Positions 1-5,819 of a DNA stretch of 5,819 nt are shown here, one piece after another. The stretch spans positions 1-5,819 of the forward strand of contig DAHXMP010000273.1 of NCBI GenBank assembly GCA_027371665.1, read 5' to 3'. Position 1 is the first letter of the stretch; every line of letters starts with the position of its first letter. The stretch comes from Bacteroidota bacterium (GTDB taxonomy: Bacteria > Bacteroidota > Ignavibacteria > Kapaibacteriales > UBA2268). A program made the translations under genes and the position numbers. The notes below the pieces were generated by a model that had not been told where the DNA came from, ran no database searches, and was given only the letters and a program-made list of their open reading frames with translations.

Positions 1-39
1 TATCTTTGAGCCTTTTTTTATCTTTTAAAATTATAATAT

Positions 40-864
40 TTAATCAGTATTAACCTTTATCTTTTTAATATCCTTTGAATTGACCGTTGTTTTAGGAATT
101 TCAATTTTCGGGACTTCTCCTTTTTTCCATTCACCGAAATATTTATCAGCAATATCTTTGAACTCTTTTTTTGTTATGTCTCCTGAAACAGCTAAGGAAG
201 CTGTATTAGGTTTAAAATACGTTTTATAGTATTCTTTTACATCATCAATACTGATATCGTCGAGAGATTTTTCTGTCGGTATCATTCCGTAAGGGTGTTT
301 GTCACCATACAATATTTTCTTAGCGAGATTAAAAGCCAGGGTATGAGGAGATGCCTTTTGCTGTTGCAAAGCGGCTTTCATTTGCGGAATCAGCTTTTCA
401 AATTCTTCATCTGTGAAAGTCGGACTTAAAAGAACTTCCTTCATAACACCGAGAAATGTGTTTAAATGTTTTTTCAGACATGAACCATAGATTGTAATTT
501 CATCATCCGTTGCATTCGCTGATATATCTGCACCTATGCCGTCGAGTTTTTCTGCAATTTCTTTTGCTTTCATTTCTCCTGCACCCTTAGTTAAAAGTGA
601 GGCAGTGATTGAAGCCAAACCGGGCTTTTTACCGTCAACCGATGAGCCTCCTGCAATCATAATACTGAAATTAACAACCGGTTGCTCTGAATCCTGGATA
701 TAAAATAATTTGAGTCCGTTGCCGAGCTTTTCAAATGTGTATTCCGGGAACTTGAACTTTTCTGCAGGCAAAGGTTTTGGCTTTACACTATCTGGAAATG
801 CAATAGAAAATAAAGAATATTTAACAATGATTAATGTAACTATAACTAATGCTGTTTTCTTCAT
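40..864 (-). CDS. Non-catalytic M16 peptidase-like protein, half-length
   Basis: Exported 274-residue protein with one M16 (insulinase/MPP-like) domain. Residues 1-22 form a signal peptide (MKK, hydrophobic core, likely cut after SIA). Residues 43-250 follow the M16 N-terminal fold: LGNGLKLFYIQD, then GKKPGLA, then a KPNTASLAVSGDI stretch that matches QPNNACLVISGDI in the neighbouring peptidase. Where that neighbour has HFFEH, this protein has S85-I-T-A-S89, so both zinc histidines and the glutamate are gone and it cannot be a zinc protease. Known M16B enzymes often pair an active subunit with such a partner, each usually near 420-450 residues. Here the second domain is missing: the frame stops at 40-42, two further in-frame stops follow by position 25, and no M16-like residues appear in the other frames of the last 39 bases. 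It lies 46 bp downstream of the active M16 gene on the same strand, probably co-transcribed. AAGGT lies 9 nt before the ATG. It may be a genuine short partner, a truncated gene, or the first part of a split gene. The family call is firm; intactness is uncertain. Confidence 0.85.
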   Translation of the reverse strand: MKKTALVIVTLIIVKYSLFSIAFPDSVKPKPLPAEKFKFPEYTFEKLGNGLKLFYIQDSEQPVVNFSIMIAGGSSVDGKKPGLASITASLLTKGAGEMKAKEIAEKLDGIGADISANATDDEITIYGSCLKKHLNTFLGVMKEVLLSPTFTDEEFEKLIPQMKAALQQQKASPHTLAFNLAKKILYGDKHPYGMIPTEKSLDDISIDDVKEYYKTYFKPNTASLAVSGDITKKEFKDIADKYFGEWKKGEVPKIEIPKTTVNSKDIKKIKVNTD

Positions 865-910
865 TTTTATTATACCTTATCAAGTTTTAACATAATTTTG
901 AAATTATTAT

Positions 911-2260
911 TTATTTATTCGATGATTCGGGAACGTATTCCAGGATGACTTTTTTATCTGTTTCAAAGTATTTTTTTGCTGCTTTGATGATATCATCCTT
1001 TGTTACTTTTAAGAATCTATCAATTTGAGAATTAATAAGAGACGGGTCACCGTAATAACTAAAATATTTTGCGAGTGATTCTGCCTTAGGCAATACATTT
1101 TTCTTGTCTCCAATAAACTCAGCTTCTTTTATATTTTTAGCTTTTGTCAGCTCTTCGTCAGTGATGCCGTCATCAATAACATTCTTTACTTCGTTAAGAA
1201 GAGCGGTTTCAACATCTTTAATATCCTTGCCCGGGTATCCTACACCTACAAGTATGATAGCTCCTCCGTATTGCAGAGTTAAAGGAATAGCAGATGCCTG
1301 AACCGCAATCCTATCTTTATCTACAAGCTTTTGATATAGCCTTGAGCTTTCCCCGCTTGCCAGGATATCTGTAAATAAAGCAATAGGATAATAATCAGGG
1401 TCATTAAGTTTTGGTCCCCTTAAGCCGATAAAAACAGCAGGTATCTGGGCTTTGGGGTCTTTAACTTCTTCGCTGTAACCTTTTTGCAGGGGATTAATCT
1501 TAAATCCCGACCTGTCAACCTCACTGCCTCTTTGATAAACGCCGAAATAATGTCTTACATATTTTTTAACTGAATCAATATTTATATCCCCTGAGATAAC
1601 AAGGCAGGCGTTATTGGGTTGATAATATTTATCATAAAATTCCTTAAAATCTTCAATCTTTGCTTTTTCAATATCCTGGATAAAACCTATTGTAGCCCAT
1701 CCATATGAAGAGCCGGGAAAAAGATTTTCACACATTTTCTGCAGCAAAGTGCCGTATGGTTGGTTTAGTGTTCTCATTTTCAATTCTTCGATTACAACTC
1801 CTTTTTGGGTTGCCACACCTATTGAATCTACTTTCAGTGTTCTCATACGCTGGGATTCTATCCACAAAGGAAGTTTTATTTGATTGGCAGGTACTTTAAA
1901 ATAAAAAACCGTTTCATCCCAGGATGTGTGAGCGTTAAGTACTCCTCCGGCTTCCTGAATATACTTATCAATCGTAGCTCTTGGTATATTTCTTGTAGCT
2001 TCGAACATCAAGTGTTCAAAAAAATGTGCATAACCTGTCTTACCGGGAACTTCATCTCTAGAGCCTACCCTGTAATGCATAACTGTTGCAACTACCGGGG
2101 CACTCTTATCAACGTTATAAATTATCTGGAGGCCGTTTGGCAGCGAATCTCTAACGAATTTGATTTGATTAAATTCTGCATCGGAGGCTTTTGTTATTGA
2201 TAAATTCAGTCCCAAAAACATTAATAAAAAAGCACAAATTGCCTTTGTTGGTCTTTTCAT
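911..2260 (-). CDS. Secreted M16 family zinc metallopeptidase (insulinase-like)
   Basis: A 449-residue M16B-type endopeptidase, expected to degrade peptides in the periplasm or envelope. Residues 1-25 are a signal peptide (basic MKRPTK, hydrophobic core, likely cut near TKA/SD). The N-terminal M16 domain starts near residue 34 with LPNGLQIIYNVDKSAPVV. The zinc site is H79-F-F-E82-H83 within GYAHFFEHLMF, and the distal glutamate ligand is E158 or E159 in GVVIEEL, at the spacing usual for HXXEH plus about 75 residues. QPNNACLVISGDI (214-226) ends the first domain. The second domain (about 270-445) carries GLRGPKLNDPDYYP and SSRLYQKLVDKDRIA, typical of the M16 C-terminal half. Length is normal for a single-chain M16B enzyme. 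The ATG is supported by AAGGAAG at 2266-2272, five bases upstream. The inactive M16 paralogue follows 46 bp downstream, so the two are probably one operon and may form a heterodimer (inference from family pairs). The substrate cannot be told. Confidence 0.95.
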   Translation of the reverse strand: MKRPTKAICAFLLMFLGLNLSITKASDAEFNQIKFVRDSLPNGLQIIYNVDKSAPVVATVMHYRVGSRDEVPGKTGYAHFFEHLMFEATRNIPRATIDKYIQEAGGVLNAHTSWDETVFYFKVPANQIKLPLWIESQRMRTLKVDSIGVATQKGVVIEELKMRTLNQPYGTLLQKMCENLFPGSSYGWATIGFIQDIEKAKIEDFKEFYDKYYQPNNACLVISGDINIDSVKKYVRHYFGVYQRGSEVDRSGFKINPLQKGYSEEVKDPKAQIPAVFIGLRGPKLNDPDYYPIALFTDILASGESSRLYQKLVDKDRIAVQASAIPLTLQYGGAIILVGVGYPGKDIKDVETALLNEVKNVIDDGITDEELTKAKNIKEAEFIGDKKNVLPKAESLAKYFSYYGDPSLINSQIDRFLKVTKDDIIKAAKKYFETDKKVILEYVPESSNK

Positions 2261-2265
2261 TATAT

Positions 2266-2272
2266 CTTCCTT
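2266..2272 (-). promoter_or_regulatory. Ribosome binding site of the M16 peptidase gene
   Basis: On the minus strand this reads AAGGAAG and sits 5 nt before the ATG at 2260. It is the strongest Shine-Dalgarno match in the window with the one at 3190-3194, and it fixes the start of the peptidase. Confidence 0.65.
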
Positions 2273-2340
2273 ACATTAATAATTTTTTAAGAAACGAACA
2301 ATAGTTAGACGAAATAATTTTCTTAATGTTTCATTTACAA

Positions 2341-2348
2341 CAAAATTA
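2341..2348 (-). promoter_or_regulatory. Candidate -7 promoter box for the M16 operon
   Basis: On the minus strand this reads TAATTTTG, a full match to the TAnnTTTG -7 element of Bacteroidota promoters. It lies about 80 bases upstream of the M16 peptidase ATG, which would give a leader of roughly 75 nt. No clear TTG -33 element is seen 17-23 bases further upstream, so this is only a candidate. In DNA this rich in A and T such boxes also occur by chance. Confidence 0.35.
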
Positions 2349-2519
2349 TTTACCATTAGGTCTCAGAAAATCAGATTTGTTTTAAATTTTCTGATTGAAT
2401 AAAAAGTCCGAAGATGTTTTATCAATTTTTCACAAGCGGAGATTCAATAAAAATTTGTTTTTCTTACACTCTTTTTTTAATCACGGCTTATCATAATCTC
2501 CCGTTTTTCTAATAAACTT

Positions 2520-2596
2520 TAAATATCATTATACAAACCATAGTTGAATCTGATTATTTGTATAAACTAAGCAGTAATATGTAGTAAATATCATTA
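2520..2596. repeat. 12-bp direct repeat TAAATATCATTA, two copies
   Basis: TAAATATCATTA occurs exactly at 2520-2531 and again at 2585-2596, 65 bp apart start to start. The two copies flank a 9-bp inverted repeat. The pair could be a protein binding site or simple AT-rich coincidence; the match itself is read directly from the sequence. Confidence 0.5.
2529..2565. repeat. 9-bp inverted repeat TTATACAAA / TTTGTATAA
   Basis: TTATACAAA at 2529-2537 is the exact reverse complement of TTTGTATAA at 2557-2565, with 19 bases between the arms. It overlaps the left copy of the 12-bp direct repeat. No T-run follows either arm, which argues against a terminator. An operator in the divergent region is possible; no function can be shown. 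Confidence 0.45.
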
Positions 2597-2755
2597 CAGC
2601 AACACAATAACAATTGCTACAAAATATTAATAAAAAAACTACAAAAAAAAAGTATTAATCACTACACTATTTTCATGTATAATACTAGAATCCTTTTAAC
2701 TTTTAATATGTTAATTAGACATTGGGAATGTATGTATTTAACAGATGATTTTATG

Positions 2756-3115
2756 ATGAAGAAATTCAATTTTTATATTTTATTAAATATTATTTTTTCG
2801 GGTATAACATTAGCCGAAATTAACAATAATTTTTCTTCATCAAAAGTACATAAGCCGATTACGAATTGTACATCATTTTTATATACTCAGAAAATTTCAA
2901 TTGAAAATAATGATTTAAATATTATTTATTTGTATGTGATGATTTTCGGTGTCATGTTATCTGACGAGTTTACGCTCAGCTTGTTTTCTTACAGTTTTAA
3001 TGTTTCGCCTTTGAAGATGCCTCTCAATAGCAACACAGGTAAACTAATAATTGAAAGCAGAATAAGAAACATGACATCGAATTATAATTTGTTCTCGAAT
3101 GACCTATGGGAGTAG
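2756..3115 (+). CDS. Small hypothetical secreted or membrane protein
   Basis: I do not recognise this protein. From the ATG at 2756 it is 119 residues. Residues 1-20 look like a Sec signal peptide: MKK, a hydrophobic core, then GITLA with a likely cut before EINNN. The rest is Asn/Ser/Ile-rich with a second hydrophobic stretch near residues 54-68 (LNIIYLYVMIFGVML) that could be a membrane segment, one cysteine (C38), and the end FSNDLWE. I chose 2756 because it begins the signal peptide. Starts at 2753 and 2675 are in frame, the latter giving 146 residues, but its extra N-terminus does not look like protein and no start has a good ribosome binding site. The frame has no stop from 2588 to 3112, which is long for DNA of about 70% A+T, so a real or recently decayed gene is more likely than chance. 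It ends 85 bp before the ASST-like gene on the same strand. Function unknown. Confidence 0.4.
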   Translation: MKKFNFYILLNIIFSGITLAEINNNFSSSKVHKPITNCTSFLYTQKISIENNDLNIIYLYVMIFGVMLSDEFTLSLFSYSFNVSPLKMPLNSNTGKLIIESRIRNMTSNYNLFSNDLWE

Positions 3116-3131
3116 GGAAATGTATATAAAC

Positions 3132-3139
3132 TAGTTTTG
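3132..3139 (+). promoter_or_regulatory. Candidate -7 promoter box for the ASST-like gene
   Basis: TAGTTTTG matches the Bacteroidota TAnnTTTG -7 consensus and lies 61 bases before the ATG at 3201, giving a leader of about 55 nt. There is no clear TTG -33 element upstream. If real, the ASST-like gene has its own promoter rather than depending on read-through from the small ORF ending at 3115. Confidence 0.35.
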
Positions 3140-3189
3140 ATATCGTAAAAAAATTTTGTAAATGGATTGTGGGAATTGAGATTTATTGT

Positions 3190-3194
3190 GGGAG
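3190..3194 (+). promoter_or_regulatory. Ribosome binding site of the ASST-like gene
   Basis: GGGAG sits six bases before the ATG at 3201 and decides the start. An in-frame TTG at 3186 would put this site inside the coding region and add MWEYY ahead of a normal signal peptide, so it is rejected as the start. A partial copy of the surrounding bases, ATTGTGGGA, occurs at 3166-3174 and 3185-3193. Confidence 0.65.
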
Positions 3195-3200
3195 TATTAT

Positions 3201-5753
3201 ATGAAGTGTTTTTATTTAAAAATTTTTTTATTGAATTTTATATTGATTTTTCAAAATGTATGTGCGCAGGCATTTGATAACGATTTTGAAAGATATGGAT
3301 GGAAAAATAATTCTGTTAATGAAACACTGGCAGATTCTCTCCCTGTTGATTTTCCTAAAATTACTATAGACTCGCTAATTAATCCTGCCCCTGGTTATAT
3401 CTTCATGGAAGGATTACGAACCGATGGTGTGACACCATATTATATTATGACTTTAGATAGTTCCGGTAAGCCTGTATATTATTTTAAACCTCTGATAGCA
3501 GGAATAGATTTTAAGATGCAGCCCAATGGAAGGTTCTCTTACGGCAGTCCTATAATGTTAGGTGATAAATATGATGCGGGTCCTCTAACAGTACAAAATG
3601 TTTATGTTGTCGAAAATATCCTGGATTCAAGTTACAAAATCATTGACAATGTTCAAATGAAAAACGGCTATCTTGCCGATGTTCATGATTTTCAGATTTT
3701 ACCAAATGGAAACTTCCTTTTAATTGGATATGAACCAAATTATGTGGACATGAGTAAGATTGTTCCCGGGGGAAATCCTAATGCTAAAGCTATAGGAACA
3801 GTAATACAGGAACTCGATAACAGCAAAAGATGTGTTTTTCAATGGAGAAGCCTTGACCACATTCCGATAACCGATACAAAGGATAATGTAAGGAATCAGA
3901 CATTTGAACATGTTCACGGCAGTTCCTTTTATTTGGATACCGATGGTAATCTTATTATTTCATTAGTTTCGTCATTTGAGATTATTAAAATTGACATGGT
4001 TAGTGGGCAAATTATTTGGAGACTTGGCGGTGCTCATAATCAATTTGATATAACAGGAGAGCATGAAGAAAACGCACCAAATTATTTTACATTTCAGCAC
4101 GACATAAAAAGACTTGGTGACGGGAACCTGCTCTTTTACGATAACGGTTATGCAAAGAATCCCTGGTATTCGAGAGCTGTCGAATACTCACTCGACGAAC
4201 AAAATAAAAAAGCTTCACTTGTCTGGGAGTACAGGCATAATCCTGATATTTCGGCTTATGCGATGGGTTCGGCTCAACGTCTATCAAATGGAAATACACT
4301 GATAAACTGGGGTATGATTTTTCAAGGTTATTATAAGACAATTACAGAAGTTACTCCTGAAAAAACCGTCGCTTTTGAAATGTCCTTTCCATCGGATACT
4401 TACTACAGTTACAGAGCCTTCAAGTATCAGCTTCCTGCCTGTCAGCCGGTTGCCGATGTTACCATATATGAGACTTTGGAAGGGAACACTTATAGTTTTG
4501 ATGATACCAAAGATACGACAGGTGTTTCTATTTACTTAGAACATCTGGATGCGTTTATTTACGATATAGTAAATGTAAAAAAATATGAATGCACTCCGCT
4601 CAATCCTGTTTATTCAGGAGAAGCACCCGTTATTATGCCTTGCAGATTTGTTGTTTCAATGAAAAGTGTTAATTCTTACAGCGGAGAAATTAGATTTGAT
4701 TTAACTACACTGCCTCCGCGTTTCAATCCTGACAGCCTGAAAGTATATTACAGGCCAAATGAGGCTTCAGGGACATTTACCCAGCTTCCGACTCATTATG
4801 ATGTTTCTGAGAATAATATTGTAGCAAATACTTCTTTTACGGGTGAGTATGTAATCGGATTTGAAAGAACAGCTGCTAATATATATCCCCCGTCACTTTT
4901 ATATCCATTTGACAAAAAGGCATTAAAAAATGGTCAGCCTGTTCAGTTAATCTGGAGCCCAACAGGCAGGTATGACTATTTCCAGCTTCAGATTTCTGAT
5001 GATTCTCTTTTTAATCAAACCATTATTAACAAGTTTAATATGAAAACCCCTCTGGACACTGAAAATCTTAATCAAAATATGACATACTACTGGAGGTCGA
5101 GAACTTTCTACAAAGACCTAATAAGTAATTGGTCGGATGTGAGAAGCTTTTCTTTTTCTGCTCCTTTTATGAGACTGGATACTCCTAAAGGTGGTGAAAC
5201 CTGGTATATAGACTCAACGCAAATAGTGAGATGGGAGACAAATTTACCCGATTCATTAGACTCGTTATCTATTATGCTGTTCAGAAACGGCTCAGAACAG
5301 GCAGCGATAAAAGATACAATTTTCAGCTATACAAATTCATATGCCTGGAAAATACCAAAAACAATTCCCGAAGACTCGACTTATACTGTGAAAATAACAA
5401 GTCTTAAAGAATCATCCTTGTCCTGTGAAAGTGAATTGCCGTTTACAATAAAGCTTGCACCCACAGGTGTGAGTAATGATACAAATACACCTGATGGCAT
5501 TGAAATTTCAAACTATCCGAATCCTGCCGGTGAAATGGTCAGATTCAAGTTTACTATTGAAAATGATGGAAATACAAATCTAAAAATATTTGATTATCTG
5601 GGGAGAGAAACTGCTATTGTATATGCCGGAGAACTAAGAGCAGGAACTTATATTATTGACTGGAATTCGACTATGTTGAATAATGGAAATTATTTTTATC
5701 AATTAATTTCAGGTTCAAAATCAAAAACAGGAAAGTTGGTAATTATAAAATAA
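3201..5753 (+). CDS. T9SS-secreted arylsulfotransferase-like beta-propeller protein
   Basis: An 850-residue exported protein. Residues 1-24 are a signal peptide (MKCFYLK, hydrophobic core, CAQA cut site). Residues about 62-410 match the ASST propeller (Arylsulfotran_2 type): VHDFQILPNGN (161-171), WRSLDH (215-220), EHVHGSS (236-242), GQIIWRLGG (269-277), FQHDIKRLGDGN (298-309), DNG (314-316), SRAVEY (324-329) and NGNTLINWG (363-371). ASSTs move sulfate between phenolic compounds through a sulfo-histidine; H162, H239 and H300 probably match the active-site histidines. The expected SSRH after the second histidine is LVSS (255-258), so the active-site arginine is missing. After a beta-rich region of unknown family (about 411-558) come an FN3-like domain (562-652, YYWRSR and SNWSDV), a Kre9/KNH-like Ig domain (about 657-751, TPKGGETWYIDSTQIVRWET) and a T9SS type A sorting tail (769-850, from NYPNP). 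Export by Sec and T9SS to the surface or medium is inferred. It has a good ribosome binding site and a nearby promoter-like box. The fold and export route are firm; enzymatic activity is doubtful. Confidence 0.9.
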   Translation: MKCFYLKIFLLNFILIFQNVCAQAFDNDFERYGWKNNSVNETLADSLPVDFPKITIDSLINPAPGYIFMEGLRTDGVTPYYIMTLDSSGKPVYYFKPLIAGIDFKMQPNGRFSYGSPIMLGDKYDAGPLTVQNVYVVENILDSSYKIIDNVQMKNGYLADVHDFQILPNGNFLLIGYEPNYVDMSKIVPGGNPNAKAIGTVIQELDNSKRCVFQWRSLDHIPITDTKDNVRNQTFEHVHGSSFYLDTDGNLIISLVSSFEIIKIDMVSGQIIWRLGGAHNQFDITGEHEENAPNYFTFQHDIKRLGDGNLLFYDNGYAKNPWYSRAVEYSLDEQNKKASLVWEYRHNPDISAYAMGSAQRLSNGNTLINWGMIFQGYYKTITEVTPEKTVAFEMSFPSDTYYSYRAFKYQLPACQPVADVTIYETLEGNTYSFDDTKDTTGVSIYLEHLDAFIYDIVNVKKYECTPLNPVYSGEAPVIMPCRFVVSMKSVNSYSGEIRFDLTTLPPRFNPDSLKVYYRPNEASGTFTQLPTHYDVSENNIVANTSFTGEYVIGFERTAANIYPPSLLYPFDKKALKNGQPVQLIWSPTGRYDYFQLQISDDSLFNQTIINKFNMKTPLDTENLNQNMTYYWRSRTFYKDLISNWSDVRSFSFSAPFMRLDTPKGGETWYIDSTQIVRWETNLPDSLDSLSIMLFRNGSEQAAIKDTIFSYTNSYAWKIPKTIPEDSTYTVKITSLKESSLSCESELPFTIKLAPTGVSNDTNTPDGIEISNYPNPAGEMVRFKFTIENDGNTNLKIFDYLGRETAIVYAGELRAGTYIIDWNSTMLNNGNYFYQLISGSKSKTGKLVIIK

Positions 5754-5819
5754 TTTTGAAAAATTTGAAACTTTTTTCTATTATAAGTGTTATTAATATA
5801 TATTGATTTTAAAAAAATA
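5754..5819 (+). other. AT-rich 3' flank of the ASST-like gene
   Basis: Sixty-six bases follow the stop codon to the window edge. They hold no start of another gene that I can support and no GC-bearing hairpin. The only fold is GAAAAA (5758-5763) with TTTTTC (5773-5778), which is too weak to call a terminator. Confidence 0.4.

Larger units (their letters stand above)
2261..2755. other. Divergent AT-rich intergenic region
   Basis: About 495 bases separate the minus-strand M16 operon from the first likely start of the plus-strand ORF. No RNA gene or convincing coding sequence is seen. It holds a candidate minus-strand promoter (2341-2348), a 12-bp direct repeat (2520-2531 and 2585-2596), a 9-bp inverted repeat (2529-2537 with 2557-2565), and three copies of TCTGATT counting both strands (2369-2375 reverse, 2390-2396, 2549-2555). 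A-rich runs lie at 2632-2638 and 2643-2650. From 2588 onward the frame of the downstream ORF has no stop, but the translation there (Asn/Lys-rich) does not look like protein. It must hold the promoter of the M16 operon and probably that of the small ORF; I could not find a clear plus-strand promoter. Confidence 0.6.

Noticed and set aside
1880..2200. Plus-strand open frame of 106 codons across the M16 peptidase
   Set aside because: It lies opposite the HFFEH-bearing domain, which is plainly coded on the minus strand; the translation resembles no protein.
2369..2396. Inverted repeat AATCAGA/TCTGATT
   Set aside because: Seven pairs with a 14-base loop and no T-run; not enough for a terminator or an operator call on its own, so it is only mentioned in the intergenic entry.
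3186..3200. In-frame TTG at 3186 as the start of the ASST-like gene
   Set aside because: The ATG at 3201 follows GGGAG by six bases and begins a normal signal peptide; the TTG would put that ribosome binding site inside the gene.
2261..3200. CRISPR array, tRNA, riboswitch or insertion sequence in the non-coding stretch
   Set aside because: No regular repeat-spacer pattern, no cloverleaf or CCA-like end, no conserved aptamer and no terminal inverted repeats with target duplication were found.
3243..3263. Lipoprotein signal (cysteine at residue 21, FQNVC) in the ASST-like leader
   Set aside because: The residues before the cysteine do not fit a lipobox, a CAQA signal peptidase I site is present, and the protein carries a T9SS tail.
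4087..4341. Minus-strand open frame of 84 codons inside the ASST-like gene
   Set aside because: It lies entirely over the conserved propeller motifs, which are clearly coded on the plus strand; no ribosome binding site and no family.
5758..5778. Possible terminator hairpin after the ASST-like gene
   Set aside because: The stem is five A:T pairs and one G:C pair with a 9-base loop, too weak to support, and no T-run follows it.

Overview
The window comes from an AT-rich bacterial genome of the Bacteroidota/Ignavibacteria kind. The best evidence is the C-terminus of the large plus-strand protein, a type A sorting tail of the type IX secretion system (T9SS). It opens with NYPNP, has a central IFDYLGRE and ends YFYQLISGSKSKTGKLVIIK, and T9SS is known only from this superphylum. 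TAnnTTTG promoter-like boxes, AT-rich leaders and the style of the signal peptides agree. I lean towards Ignavibacteria because the sulfotransferase-like propeller with this tail resembles proteins I recall from that group. That lean is inference.

Layout. (1) Positions 40-2260, minus strand: a two-gene operon of exported M16 (insulinase-like) proteins. The first gene (2260 to 911) is a full-length zinc peptidase with an intact HFFEH site. The second (864 to 40) is a paralogue whose zinc site is replaced by SITAS and which stops after about half the usual length. (2) Positions 2261-2755: a divergent, very AT-rich non-coding region with a candidate minus-strand promoter, a 12-bp direct repeat and a 9-bp inverted repeat. 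(3) Positions 2756-3115, plus strand: a small orphan ORF with a signal-peptide-like start and no family I recognise. (4) Positions 3116-3200: a short gap with a promoter-like box and a good ribosome binding site. (5) Positions 3201-5753, plus strand: an 850-residue secreted protein. In order it carries a signal peptide, an arylsulfotransferase (ASST)-like beta-propeller, a beta-rich linker region, a fibronectin-III-like domain, a Kre9/KNH-like Ig domain and a T9SS sorting tail. (6) Positions 5754-5819: an AT-rich tail without a convincing terminator.

How the genes work together. The two M16 proteins are expected to form a periplasmic or envelope proteolytic pair, an active subunit plus a non-catalytic partner. 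The ASST-like protein is expected to reach the cell surface or medium by Sec and then T9SS. Nothing in the sequence ties the two units to one pathway, because they are transcribed away from each other.

I do not see a clearly new multi-gene system. The points most worth a second look are the ASST-like protein, which keeps three histidines but lacks the expected active-site arginine; the half-length inactive M16 partner; and the orphan ORF in front of the ASST-like gene.
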